Positions 1 through 8,523 are shown, counted from the stretch's first letter. The stretch is DNA of 64,000 nucleotides from Azophilus sp965116165 (GCA_965116165.1 OZ220484.1:1302001-1366000), one strand, 5' to 3'. Numbers and translations are program-made. Notes: generated by a model not told the origin, from the letters alone.

Positions 1-471
1 CTGGCCTTCGTTGCGCCCCTGTACCCTGTGGCCGCCAAAGGCTTCGACGAACTGCGGCGTCAACCCGAGATGCCCCATCACCGGCACCCCGGACTCGACT
101 ATATGGGCCATGAGTTCCAGTTGCCCGGCCTCGCCCTCAATTTTAACGGCGTTCGAGCCCGCCCGCATGAGTTCCCGCACCGCCTCCATGGCGTCGCCCC
201 GGCCCTTGCGCACCGACAAAAACGGCATGTCGCCGACTACAAACTTGTCCGGCGCACCGCGCCGCACCGCCCGCACGTGCAGGGCCATCATGTCGACCGT
301 GGCGTGCAGGGTGCTGTCGAAACCGTGCATGACCATGGCGAGGCTGTCGCCAACCAGCAGGGCATCGACCTTCGTCTGGTTGAGCACCCTTGCCGACCAG
401 GCGTCATAGCAGGTGACCATGGAAATGGGATGATTTGCGGCCTTGCGCTTGCCGAAGTCCAGTATGTTCAC
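1..471 (-). CDS. panB: 3-methyl-2-oxobutanoate hydroxymethyltransferase (partial, C-terminus outside window)
   Basis: PanB adds a hydroxymethyl group from 5,10-methylene-tetrahydrofolate to 2-oxoisovalerate, giving ketopantoate for pantothenate and coenzyme A. Reading the minus strand from a GTG at 471 gives 157 uninterrupted codons that run off the left edge. They carry the family landmarks VTCYDAWSA, LLVGDSLAMVMHG, AVRRGAP, VGDMPF, NAVKIEG and GHLGLTPQ in the right order, including the Asp and Lys of the Mg/ketoacid site. GTG is chosen because GGGGAG lies 6-11 bases upstream and the translation starts NILDFGKRKA, the usual PanB opening. PanB is about 265 residues, so roughly 40% is missing. 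Its usual partner panC is not visible. Confidence 0.95.
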   Translation of the reverse strand, partial: MNILDFGKRKAANHPISMVTCYDAWSARVLNQTKVDALLVGDSLAMVMHGFDSTLHATVDMMALHVRAVRRGAPDKFVVGDMPFLSVRKGRGDAMEAVRELMRAGSNAVKIEGEAGQLELMAHIVESGVPVMGHLGLTPQFVEAFGGHRVQGRNEGQ

Positions 472-830
472 GCCTTCTGCTCCCCGTGATTCAATGCAGT
501 GATTCATCGGCGAGGGCCGTAAACCCAACTTGAAGCGGGTTGCGGGACGGAACCTGCGGTTTTCCATGCCGTACGCACTTGGCGACGACCATGCGGATGC
601 GCTTCGGGTACCTGTCCTTCATTGGATCAAGTCCTCGTCTATTGGATGTATTTGGCACCTTGGAGGCACCGGTCTCCGTTCTCCTGAGCGAAAATCGAAG
701 CCATTGGCAGAATAGGAGGTAATTCTTTCAATGTAAAGGCGGTGCGCTAGTGTCCCCTCCAGAAAATACTAATAGATTCGATTATTCGATCTGTGCATAA
801 CGGACCATACTCGCGGCGATGCCTGCGAGA
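472..830. other. intergenic stretch with no recognised gene
   Basis: Between the divergently placed starts and stops of panB and the DsbA-like gene there is about 360 bp in which I see no convincing coding frame. Short plus-strand frames at 530-722 have no family resemblance. The right end (about 720-800) is AT-richer than its surroundings and may hold panB promoter elements, but no clear -35/-10 pair stands out. Confidence 0.5.
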
Positions 831-1523
831 TTACTCGCCGCGCTCCAGCCCGATCAGATAATCAACGGTCTCAAGCGCCCGCCGACGACCCGCTTCCATG
901 CCAACGACATAGCGGTCCGCCACCGCCAGAGTCGGGGTCGACACGACACCGAGGCGTCGTTGCCGCGCGTCCTCGTCGGCGGTTTTGCGGCGCACCTCGG
1001 GGGAATCGTAGAGATCCAGAAACGCCTGCCGAGCGACGCCGCGGCCGGCAACGAAATCGGCAATATCGTCCGGGGTGCGGAACTGCCGCCCGTTGTCGTG
1101 TATGGCACGGAAAATGCGCTTGTGGTTGGCCGCCAATGCCCCCGCCCGCTCCAGCGCAAAGTAGGCTTTCGCAAACATCGCCCAATTGGCGTTAAAGGAA
1201 GCTGGCGAGCGCTCGAACCGCACATCGTCGGGCAGGTCGCTCTTCCAGTCTTCAATCAGCGGCTGAAAATTCTTGCAGTGAATGCAGGCGTAGGAGAAGA
1301 ATTCGGTGACGGCGATGGGGGTTCCCAGCCGCCGCCTCGGCGGATCGTCGATGAGACGATAGTGCTCACCCGCGACAAATTCGCCGGTGTCCGTACCCCC
1401 GACGCTGTAGAACAATCCGTAGGCGACCACCGCCACGGCGACGGCAATGGCAAAACCGACAATGCCGTTGCGCAGGCGCCTGACCTTGCGTTGCCGAGCG
1501 ACGCGTCTGTGTTTGGTCTTCAT
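831..1523 (-). CDS. membrane-anchored DsbA-like thiol:disulfide oxidoreductase
   Basis: Predicted 230 residues. A basic N-terminus and one hydrophobic helix (about residues 21-40) anchor a periplasmic thioredoxin-fold domain. The active site is CIHC (Cys80-Cys83) in FFSYACIHCKNFQPL, followed by the helical insert and the cis-Pro loop VSTPTL near the C-terminus. This is the DsbA layout, so the likely role is oxidising cysteine pairs in exported proteins. Classical DsbA has CPHC, and Pro to Ile at the second position is unusual and should change redox potential. An earlier start at 1559 would add 12 residues, but MKTKHRR at 1523 looks more natural before a signal anchor. It stands alone, and no dsbB is seen. 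Confidence 0.85.
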   Translation of the reverse strand: MKTKHRRVARQRKVRRLRNGIVGFAIAVAVAVVAYGLFYSVGGTDTGEFVAGEHYRLIDDPPRRRLGTPIAVTEFFSYACIHCKNFQPLIEDWKSDLPDDVRFERSPASFNANWAMFAKAYFALERAGALAANHKRIFRAIHDNGRQFRTPDDIADFVAGRGVARQAFLDLYDSPEVRRKTADEDARQRRLGVVSTPTLAVADRYVVGMEAGRRRALETVDYLIGLERGE

Positions 1524-1670
1524 AAACCTGTCCGTGTGTCTCCGTGGTGCATGGAACACGCAGCCCGCGGCGCAATATGCGGGCAGCCACCCATACCCTT
1601 GAGTCTGCCGGATGAATCAGGCCACCCGCAAGCGCGAGTTCCCACCTCGAGCTACCCAACGCACTCGCTA

Positions 1671-1757
1671 CTTACCGGCCCCGCCACGTTCATTCACGAT
1701 AGATGCAGGTTCGGCTCGCCCGACCTATTCATGAATGAACGTGGCGAGGCCGGTAAG
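1671..1757. repeat. 26-bp inverted repeat, strong hairpin
   Basis: The arms 1671-1696 and 1732-1757 are complementary at 25 of 26 positions (outer end CTTACCGGCC, inner end GTTCATTCA), separated by 35 bp. The right arm overlaps the left end of repeat D1. It lies between the DsbA-like gene (start 1523) and the glcF stop, so it could act as a terminator or an element end. It has no T-tract of the rho-independent type. Confidence 0.8.
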
Positions 1758-1894
1758 AATAGTGCAATCAGTGGGTGCGCGGAGCAGGAGCGCATGCAGG
1801 CGTGCTTGACGGCACGTTGAGCGCGCGGCGGGAGCACGCCCGGTGATTTCGCCGCCATTGACGGCCGCAGTAGTTTATTCATGAATAGGTCGGG
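1719..1894. mobile_element. repeat D1, MITE-like element with 22-bp inverted ends
   Basis: The left end CCCGACCTATTCATGAAT (1719 on) is repeated inverted at 1873-1894, matching at about 21 of 22 positions. The outer 15 bases recur as the ends of D2 at 43988-44313, so these are termini of a dispersed element and not a chance palindrome. The 176-bp span has no coding potential. I could not define a clean target-site duplication. Confidence 0.6.
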
Positions 1895-1934
1895 CTGGGA
1901 GCCAGTGGCCGGCAGCGCTTGGCAAGGCTGAATT

Positions 1935-3218
1935 TCACACTTCCCCACCGCTGGTTGTGGGGGGCGGCGCCACTAATTCCGCCCAATGCACCACCGGTAC
2001 CGAAGCGGTCGCCGCGAGGTGCATTTGGCAGCCGATGTTGGCCGTGGCGATGATGTCCGGGCCACCAGTCATGAGGTTGGCAAGTTTATTGTCCCGGAGT
2101 TTGCCGGCAAGGCGGCGCTGCAAGAGGGAATAGATGCCGGCCGAGCCACAGCAGATGTGCGCATCCGCCACATCGACCAGATCAAGGCCGACACGGGTGA
2201 GCAGGCCCTCCACCGTACCGGCGACACGCTGCCCGTGGCGCAGCGTACAGGGCGCGTGCCATGCCACCTTCCCAGCGACATTGGGGGATGCAAGATTGGT
2301 GAAGGATGCCGCCACCTCGGCGAGATCCCGGGTCTTGGCGGAGATTTGCGCGGCAGTATCCGCATAGTCGGGATCGTCCGCCAGCAACCGGCCGTAATCC
2401 TTCACGGTAACCCCACATCCGCTGGCCGTGGATACGATGAGATCAACCTCGTCAAGCAGCGGACGCAGCGCATCAATGGTGTGGCGCATGATCCGCAGCG
2501 CCCGTTCGGTTTGCCCAAGATGCAAATTCAGGCCGCCGCAGCATTGCTCCTCCGCCGCCCAAAACGGAGCGACGCCATTGGCTTCGAGCAGCCGTGCCGC
2601 GGCCGCGTTCGCAGCGGGGGTGAGCAGACGCTGCACACAGCCCCGCAACAGCAGCGCCCGTCGGGATGGCGGATTTTTCTTTGGGGTCGATGGAGCGGTT
2701 GTGTGCGGTATCGGCTGCTCCTCGCCGCGCCTCAAAGCGGCCCGGGTGGGAAGCAGTTGCGCGAGCGCGGCGGGCAGCATCCATCGGAACAGTGTTCCCA
2801 CGCGCACCCAATAGGCAAACAGGCCGGGGCGCGGCAGCATCCACCCGAGCAGGCGACGCAGCATGGCATCCAACGGCGCGCGGCTGGCGGTGCGCGTCTC
2901 CACAAGGCCGCGGCCAATCTCCAGCAGTTCCCCGTATTGGACGCCGGACGGGCAGGCCACCTCGCACCCCCCGCAGGTTAGGCAACGGTCCAGGTGGGTT
3001 CGCACCGTGCCCAGTTCCGCATCGGTTGCCCCAGGAGCCTCAAGCATTCCCTTGATGAGATAAATTCGCCCGCGCGGCCCGTCGAGTTCATCGCCCAGCA
3101 ACCGATAGGTCGGACACTGGGCGTTGCACATGCCGCAGTGTACGCAAGTGCGCAGGATCGCATCCGCCCGGCGCCCGTGGCTGCTGGCCAACAGTTCGCT
3201 AGATAGTTGCGTCCGCAC
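1935..3218 (-). CDS. glcF: glycolate oxidase iron-sulfur subunit
   Basis: GlcF passes electrons from the flavin subunits of glycolate dehydrogenase to the respiratory chain. The protein (427 residues) opens with two ferredoxin-type 4Fe-4S motifs, CVHCGMCNAQCP and CLTCGGCEVACP, separated by YRLLGDELDGPRGRIYLIK. Two CCG domains follow, with EEQCCGG and HICCGSAG, which in this superfamily bind iron-sulfur clusters. A GTG at 3218 is preferred: it gives the expected start MRTQLSSELL, overlaps the glcE end by 20 bp (translational coupling), and avoids a 58-residue Arg/Ser-rich extension that simply reads through glcE in another frame. It is the last gene of a glcD-glcE-glcF operon. The E. coli protein is 407 residues. 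Confidence 0.95.
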   Translation of the reverse strand: MRTQLSSELLASSHGRRADAILRTCVHCGMCNAQCPTYRLLGDELDGPRGRIYLIKGMLEAPGATDAELGTVRTHLDRCLTCGGCEVACPSGVQYGELLEIGRGLVETRTASRAPLDAMLRRLLGWMLPRPGLFAYWVRVGTLFRWMLPAALAQLLPTRAALRRGEEQPIPHTTAPSTPKKNPPSRRALLLRGCVQRLLTPAANAAAARLLEANGVAPFWAAEEQCCGGLNLHLGQTERALRIMRHTIDALRPLLDEVDLIVSTASGCGVTVKDYGRLLADDPDYADTAAQISAKTRDLAEVAASFTNLASPNVAGKVAWHAPCTLRHGQRVAGTVEGLLTRVGLDLVDVADAHICCGSAGIYSLLQRRLAGKLRDNKLANLMTGGPDIIATANIGCQMHLAATASVPVVHWAELVAPPPTTSGGEV

Positions 3219-4236
3219 GCACAATTCCCGGATTGAGGATATTGTCGGGGTCAAAGGCCAGCTTGAGGCGCCGCGCAATCGCACCGGTGAACTCGGGCGC
3301 GTCGAGTGCCCGCCGCGTCCGCCCCGCAACGTCTCTCGCAAAAGCCAATACTTCCCGCTCGGATCGGTCCGTTGGCCACCAGCGCCGGGCACCCCCCCAC
3401 TCGATCACGCAATCATCCGGCGGCAGCGCGGCGGCGGGCGGGCAAAGAAATTCCCAAAGCGAAAAGCCCGGAACTGGTTGGAAACAGGGCAGCGTTCGGT
3501 CACGGAGTTCGGTCCACACGGAAGCGTCGCCCAAGCCGTCACCGCCGAGTTTGGCGACCGCATTGCCCACGGCCGCCGCGAGCCCGGCAAGCCGGACATA
3601 GAGCCGCCCCGCCCAATAGCAGGTGGCCGACAACGGCATGGCTGTCCGCGCCCAGCGGCGCACCAGCACCCGACTCGTTGCCGCGGTGCATTCGAAAACC
3701 CTGGTTTCCTCGGTCTCGGGCAACGGCAACAGGCGCAAACTCGCGGACAACAGCACCCCCAGGGTTCCGCAGGCACCCGCCTGCAGGCGAGGAAGGTCGT
3801 ATCCCGCAACATTTTTCACGACCTGGCCGCCAAACAGCAACCGCTCACCAAGCCCATTCAGCATTTCCACCCCCAGCACGGCGTCGCGCACCGAACCCCA
3901 CCACGGGCGACCCGGCCCGGCAAGTCCGGCCGCAATGGCACCGCCAACCGTGCCACCGCCGCCAATCAGCGGTGGTTCGAAGGGCAAATATTGGCGGTGC
4001 CGTGCGAGTTCTTCGGCCAAATCCGAAAGCGGCGTGCCGGTACGGACGGTAACCACCAATTCCTCGGGGCTATACAGGAGAATTCCGCAATGTTCGGCCA
4101 CCGACAGGGGCTCCCCGGCCACCGGTTCCAAACACCAATGCTTGCTGCGCGAGCCGAAGACCGCCAGTTTTGTCCGTCTCGCCCGGGCTTCCCGAATGCG
4201 TTCGGTAAGTTCGAGGCTTTTGTCTCCCTCATCCAC
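3199..4236 (-). CDS. glcE: glycolate oxidase FAD-binding subunit
   Basis: 345 residues with a PCMH-type FAD-binding fold. Visible features are VFGSRSKHW, the flavin loop PPLIGGGGTVGGAIAAGLAGPGRP, the stretch VVKNVAGYDLPRLQAG, and the C-terminal LKLAFDPDNILNPG typical of FAD-linked oxidases. GlcE forms the glycolate dehydrogenase complex with GlcD and GlcF, oxidising glycolate to glyoxylate at the inner membrane. The start is a GTG giving MDEGDKSLELTERI, matching the length of the E. coli protein. The ribosome-binding site is weak. It sits 68 bp after glcD and overlaps glcF. Confidence 0.93.
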   Translation of the reverse strand: MDEGDKSLELTERIREARARRTKLAVFGSRSKHWCLEPVAGEPLSVAEHCGILLYSPEELVVTVRTGTPLSDLAEELARHRQYLPFEPPLIGGGGTVGGAIAAGLAGPGRPWWGSVRDAVLGVEMLNGLGERLLFGGQVVKNVAGYDLPRLQAGACGTLGVLLSASLRLLPLPETEETRVFECTAATSRVLVRRWARTAMPLSATCYWAGRLYVRLAGLAAAVGNAVAKLGGDGLGDASVWTELRDRTLPCFQPVPGFSLWEFLCPPAAALPPDDCVIEWGGARRWWPTDRSEREVLAFARDVAGRTRRALDAPEFTGAIARRLKLAFDPDNILNPGIVRADATI

Positions 4237-4304
4237 CAGAGTTCAGGGTTCGCCATCACCCAACAAGTGGGTGTCCGCCGTCTCAACCCTAGCCGGACCC
4301 TGGC

Positions 4305-5759
4305 TCAAAACCGCTCCATGCGCGCGAAGGGCAGTTCGCCGTGGTGAATGTGCATACCGCCAAGCTCAACACAGCGAGCCGGCCGCGGAATGCCCTTGCC
4401 CGGATTAAGCAACCGCGCCGGGTCGAACACCTCCTTGACACGCTCGAACTGGGCAAGTTCCTCGGGACTGAACTGCGCACACATCTGATCAAGCTTTTCA
4501 ACACCTACCCCATGTTCCCCGGTGACGGTACCCCCGGCGCGCACACAAAGCTCCAGAATCTTGCCGCCAAAAGCCTCGGCACGCTCGAGTTCTCCCTCCC
4601 GGTTGGCGTCGAAAAGAATGAGGGGATGCAGATTGCCGTCGCCGGCGTGAAAGACATTGGCCACCCTGAGGCCGTATTCGCGGGACAGGTCCGATATTTC
4701 GTTAAGCACCCGGGCGAGCGCCCGCCTCGGGATGGTGCCGTCCATGCAATAGTAGTCCGGTGCGAGGCGTCCCATCGCCGGGAAGGCGGCCTTGCGCCCG
4801 GACCAGAGACGCGCCTGCCGCCGCGGGTCTCGCGCCCGCTGCATGTGGTAGGCGCCGTTGGCTCGCAGCACCGGTTCGACCGCCGCCTCCAAGGCATCGA
4901 GTTCCTCGTCCATACCGTCTATCTCACAGAGAAGAATGGCCGCCGCATCTCGTGGATAGCCGGCACCGGCGAAGTCCTCGGTAGCCTGGATGGCCAGTGC
5001 GTCCATCATTTCGAGCCCGGCGGGAACAATGCCTCGCTTCATGATGTCGGTTACCGCCTCGCCCGCGTCGGCCAGGCTGCGAAAGGCCGCCAGCAACACC
5101 GACTTCCCCGGTGGATTGGGCAGAAGCCGAACGGTGACCTCCGTCACCACGCCCAAGAGTCCTTCGCTGCCGCACATCAACGCCATGAGATCATAGCCGG
5201 GATAGTCGAACCCCTTGCCGCCCAAATGCAGCGTCTCCCCATCCATGGTAAGCACGCGGAGGCCGACTACATTGTGTACGGTAAGCCCGTACTTCAGGCA
5301 ATGCACACCGCCGGAATTTTCGGCGACATTGCCGCCAATCGAACAGGCAAGCTGGGAGGAGGGATCCGGCGCGTAATAGAGACCCTGTGGCGCCGCCGCC
5401 TCGCTTATGGCCAAATTGCGCACCCCGGGCTGCACCACGGCAACGCAGTTCTCGACATCAATTTCCAGAATGCGGTTGAGTTTGGACATTCCAAGCACCA
5501 AGCCGTCCCGCACCGGCCTGGCACCGCCGGAAAGCCCCGTGCCCGCGCCGCGCGGCACAACCGGAATGGTCTCGGCGCGGCAGATGGCAAGCACCTCCCG
5601 AATCTGCTCTTCGGAATCCGGCAGCGCCACTGCCCAAGGCAATTCCCGGATGGCGGTCAGCGCATCGGTCTCATAGGGCTTGAGCGCCGCATCCTCGGTG
5701 ATCAGGCCGGCCGTCGGCAATATTCGCCGCAGACGTTTAAGAACAGCGGCCCGTTTCAT
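4305..5759 (-). CDS. glcD: glycolate oxidase FAD-linked catalytic subunit
   Basis: 484 residues, close to E. coli GlcD (499). The FAD_binding_4 domain shows PVVPRGAGTGLSGGARP and SSQLACSIGGNVAENSGGVHCLKYG. The C-terminal FAD-oxidase_C domain shows NVFHAGDGNLHPLILFD, GTVTGEHGVGVEK and KEVFDPARLLNPGKG, with the catalytic His of the HGVG loop. It oxidises glycolate (and probably D-lactate-like 2-hydroxyacids) to the 2-oxoacid. It is the first gene of the operon glcD-glcE-glcF. No GlcC-type regulator or GlcB malate synthase is adjacent, so glyoxylate must be handled elsewhere. Confidence 0.96.
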   Translation of the reverse strand: MKRAAVLKRLRRILPTAGLITEDAALKPYETDALTAIRELPWAVALPDSEEQIREVLAICRAETIPVVPRGAGTGLSGGARPVRDGLVLGMSKLNRILEIDVENCVAVVQPGVRNLAISEAAAPQGLYYAPDPSSQLACSIGGNVAENSGGVHCLKYGLTVHNVVGLRVLTMDGETLHLGGKGFDYPGYDLMALMCGSEGLLGVVTEVTVRLLPNPPGKSVLLAAFRSLADAGEAVTDIMKRGIVPAGLEMMDALAIQATEDFAGAGYPRDAAAILLCEIDGMDEELDALEAAVEPVLRANGAYHMQRARDPRRQARLWSGRKAAFPAMGRLAPDYYCMDGTIPRRALARVLNEISDLSREYGLRVANVFHAGDGNLHPLILFDANREGELERAEAFGGKILELCVRAGGTVTGEHGVGVEKLDQMCAQFSPEELAQFERVKEVFDPARLLNPGKGIPRPARCVELGGMHIHHGELPFARMERF

Positions 5760-5804
5760 GTGGACAAGGCAACGGCCCGCAACAAAAAACCCCTATTCAT
5801 CCAG

Positions 5805-5834
5805 GGAACCCCCGATTAAACCTGTAGCCACGGC
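5805..5834 (+). repeat. family A element, isolated end fragment
   Basis: GGAACCCCCGATTAAACC and the following CTGTAG resemble the GGAACCTCTGATTAATCC...CTGTAG end of the intact copies, with several substitutions. Only this end is recognisable, so it is a decayed or truncated copy upstream of glcD. Confidence 0.5.
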
Positions 5835-6312
5835 ATTGGCGCATCCAAACCCATGTGTTCATCCACTTACCGTATCCGTTTCGTTCGGCAACCGGCAGCA
5901 CTTTCGCCCGCCGCGTAATACCGTTCAACCGCCCCGGGACACAAATGATCCGACATCACGGGCCTCCCGATGCCGCAGTGTCCTACTCCCGTCTCCATAG
6001 ATCAACCTGCTGAGCGGGCTCGGGATTTCCCGTTATACCCATAGTGCTCCATCCAACTGATAATGCCGCATCGGCAACCATTCCCACCAACGACACGCCA
6101 TGGCCCAACCAAATTGACCATCCAGATGTCGATTTGAACCGGATCTGCACACATACCCCACCGCGATACGGCCGCCATCGATGTGCGATGTGTCGGAGGC
6201 CAAACACGCACCTTGCAAAACGGCTTCCGCGCACGTTACCCGGGGCGCATCACCATATTGACCTTTTCCCCGCCCGGTGCGAATAATGCTCTTGTCAAAG
6301 CAAGGCGAAACC
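5835..6312. other. intergenic, no gene recognised
   Basis: About 480 bp between the divergent glcD and coiled-coil genes. Several 70-120-residue frames exist on both strands but none has family resemblance or a ribosome-binding site. A GC hairpin (GACATC at 5952-5957 with GATGCC at 5969-5974) is the only obvious structure. Confidence 0.5.
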
Positions 6313-7008
6313 ATGAACCCAGCGTTCGACACGCTAACCGCCCTTCGCGACCTCGAGGCTTCCGGTCTTGAATCCCGGCATGCCGAGGCAATTGTGCACA
6401 TCGTTTCCCAAAACCATCAGCAGGTTGTTACCAAGGCCGATTTTGCCGGATTAAAGGATGACTTTGCTGGACTAAAGAATGACTTTGCCGAATTAAAGGA
6501 CGATGTTGGCCGGCTAAAGGAGGATGTCGCGGACCTCCGAAGAGATATGGATATCCGGCTCGCGGCCTTCAAAAATGAAATGCGCGATGAATTCGGCATC
6601 TTCAGGAAAGAAACGCACGACGAATCCGGCACCTTCAGAAAAGAAATGCACGACGAGCTCGACGCCTTCAAGAAGGAAATGCATGAAGAGCTCGACGCCT
6701 TCAAGAAGGAAATGCACGATGAGCTCAACGCCTTCAGGACAGAAGTGGGCAACGAGTTTGTGGCCGTTAGAAAAGAGATGAACGGCGAATTTGCAACTAT
6801 CCGAGCAGAGATGCGGGAAGGTTTCGAAAACACAGTCTCAAAAAGCGAGTGGGAGGCGAGCCTCACTGTCTTGCGACGAGAAACCCAAAGCGGTCTTGAG
6901 ATTCTGCGCGGCACCTGGAGTGCCGACCTGTCATCGGCCATCAACAAAATGCTGCTTGCCCAAGTGGCCGTCGGTGGCCTTGTCATCGCGGTTCTGAGAT
7001 TGTTCTAG
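6313..7008 (+). CDS. CCDC90/DUF1640-like coiled-coil protein with C-terminal membrane helix
   Basis: 231 residues from the ATG at 6313 (AAGG 8 bases upstream; an earlier GTG at 6277 is less likely). A conserved-looking head, FDTLTALRDLEASGLESRHAEAIV, is followed by a long charged coiled coil. Its periodicity switches from 7-residue units (DFAGLKD, DFAGLKN, DFAELKD, DVGRLKE, DVADLRR) to eight 11-residue units of the type MHDELDAFKKE. It ends in a 15-18-residue hydrophobic helix (VAVGGLVIAVLRLF). The head plus coiled coil plus tail anchor is the architecture of the bacterial relatives of mitochondrial CCDC90/MCUR1, whose bacterial role is unknown. The 33-bp units are nearly identical at DNA level around 6640-6730, so repeat number could vary. 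Confidence 0.8.
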   Translation: MNPAFDTLTALRDLEASGLESRHAEAIVHIVSQNHQQVVTKADFAGLKDDFAGLKNDFAELKDDVGRLKEDVADLRRDMDIRLAAFKNEMRDEFGIFRKETHDESGTFRKEMHDELDAFKKEMHEELDAFKKEMHDELNAFRTEVGNEFVAVRKEMNGEFATIRAEMREGFENTVSKSEWEASLTVLRRETQSGLEILRGTWSADLSSAINKMLLAQVAVGGLVIAVLRLF

Positions 7009-7019
7009 CTAAAAGGCCA

Positions 7020-8342
7020 ATGCCCCGACAACGCATCATCAACGCGCGCATCGTCAATGAAGGCACTGTTTTCGAAGGTGAGGTGCTGATTGACAGCGGC
7101 CGCATCATCGCTGTGGGCAGTACACCGCATCCTGCGACGGATGTCTTCGACGCGAAGGGCGGTTGGCTGTTGCCGGGTATGATTGATGACCAGGTGCATT
7201 TCCGCGAGCCGGGGCTCACCCATAAAGGCACCATCGCGACGGAGTCGGCCGCCGCGGTGGCGGGCGGCATCACCAGCTATATGGAAATGCCCAATTGCGA
7301 TCCGCCAACCATCGACCAGGCCGCGTTAAACGACAAGCATCGCCGTGCGGCTCGAGATTCCGCCGCCAACTACGCCTTCTATCTAGGCGCGACCAACGAC
7401 AACCTTGAGGCGATTAAGTCCATCGACCCAACCAGCACCTGCGGTGTCAAGGTATTCATGGGGGCCAGCACCGGCAATATGCTTGTGGACGACCCGGCCG
7501 CGCTTGAGGGCATATTTGCCGCCACCCCGCTCGTCATCGCCACCCATTGCGAAGACACCCCCACCATACTCGCCAACGAGGCGCGCGCCCGCGAACGCTA
7601 CGGCGATGAGATCCCCTTCGAAGAACACGCCAACATCCGCTCCGCCGAGGCTTGCTACCAGTCCTCCTCGCTGGCCGTGCAACTCGCAAAGCGGCACGGC
7701 TCGCAACTGCATGTGTTGCACCTCACCACCGCCCGGGAAATGGAGCTCTTCTCCTCCGGCGACCTGGCCAGCAAACACATAACCGCCGAGGCCTGCGTCC
7801 ATCATCTTTACTTCGACGCCGACTGGTACGCCGCCAAGGGCGCGGATATCAAATGCAATCCTTCGATCAAACAGCCGAGCGACCGGAAAGCCCTGCTGGC
7901 CGCCGTTGGCGACGGGCGCATCGACATCATCGCCACCGACCATGCTCCACATACGCGGGAGGAAAAAGCGCGCCCCTACGCAAGCGCCCCGGCCGGCTTG
8001 CCGTTGGCGCAGCACGCCCTGGTTTGTCTATTCGAACAGGTTGCGGCGGGTACCTTGACGGTGGACACCATCGTCGCCAAAACCGCCCACGCCCCGGCGC
8101 GACGCTTCAGCGTGAAGGAACGGGGTTTCATTCGTGAGGGCTACCACGCCGACCTTGTGCTCATTGAGGAACGGCCCATCGCCGGCGATGCCGACCTGTT
8201 GTCGAAGTGTGGTTGGAGCCCCTTTGCGGGCATCGAATTCCGCCACCGCGTGCGCGCCACCTGGGTAAACGGGCATTTGCTTTACAACAATGGGCAGCTG
8301 CTCGACGCTCCGGTCGGGAGACCCCTTGAATTCACCCGGTAG
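7020..8342 (+). CDS. pyrC: dihydroorotase (QVH-type)
   Basis: 440 residues of amidohydrolase fold. The protein shows DDQVHFREPG near residue 60, SYMEMPN near 90, the carboxylated-Lys region GVKVFMGASTGN near 143, metal ligands in ATHCED and LHVLHLTTA, and catalytic IATDHAPHT near 305. Dihydroorotase cyclises carbamoyl-aspartate in pyrimidine synthesis. The first His of the usual HxH metal motif is Gln (QVH). I recall the same DDQVHFREPG form from Bacteroidetes-type enzymes, so this is a subclass and not a dead enzyme. The ATG follows the previous stop by 11 bp with AAAAGG in front, so the two genes are probably cotranscribed. Confidence 0.92.
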   Translation: MPRQRIINARIVNEGTVFEGEVLIDSGRIIAVGSTPHPATDVFDAKGGWLLPGMIDDQVHFREPGLTHKGTIATESAAAVAGGITSYMEMPNCDPPTIDQAALNDKHRRAARDSAANYAFYLGATNDNLEAIKSIDPTSTCGVKVFMGASTGNMLVDDPAALEGIFAATPLVIATHCEDTPTILANEARARERYGDEIPFEEHANIRSAEACYQSSSLAVQLAKRHGSQLHVLHLTTAREMELFSSGDLASKHITAEACVHHLYFDADWYAAKGADIKCNPSIKQPSDRKALLAAVGDGRIDIIATDHAPHTREEKARPYASAPAGLPLAQHALVCLFEQVAAGTLTVDTIVAKTAHAPARRFSVKERGFIREGYHADLVLIEERPIAGDADLLSKCGWSPFAGIEFRHRVRATWVNGHLLYNNGQLLDAPVGRPLEFTR

Positions 8343-8423
8343 GGGCCGAACCATCCGTCGCTCCGCCCGTGCGCCCTCATGGATGTGAATTGCGGTTTTC
8401 CCGATCATGGCGGTCCATTTAAT

Positions 8424-8523
8424 GGGAATGATATCGATGGGTTGACAGAACCCGACATGTAGTAGTTTGCTGCTACTCAAGCCTCAACATATAGAGGCAT
8501 TTCAACCTATGTATATAAGTCCC
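8424..8523 (+). mobile_element. family B MITE, copy B1
   Basis: A 100-bp element with imperfect inverted ends: GGGAATGATATCGATGG at the left against the inverted GGGACTTATATACATAG at the right. It is flanked by an 8-bp target duplication, CATTTAAT and CATTCAAT (one mismatch). Inside are two hairpins, GTAGTAG/CTGCTAC and GCCTC/GAGGC. The same 100-bp layout occurs at 44536-44635. It ends 26 bp before the hydrolase start codon at 8550. Confidence 0.85.

Noticed and set aside
28..489. 153-residue plus-strand frame at the left end.
   Set aside because: It is the antisense of panB; the minus strand carries clear PanB motifs.
5940..6030. Possible 5S rRNA fragment on the minus strand (GGGAGTAGGACACTGC resembles a 5S 3' end).
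   Set aside because: Only about 16 bases look alike; the rest of the 5S fold cannot be built, and no 16S/23S sequence is nearby.
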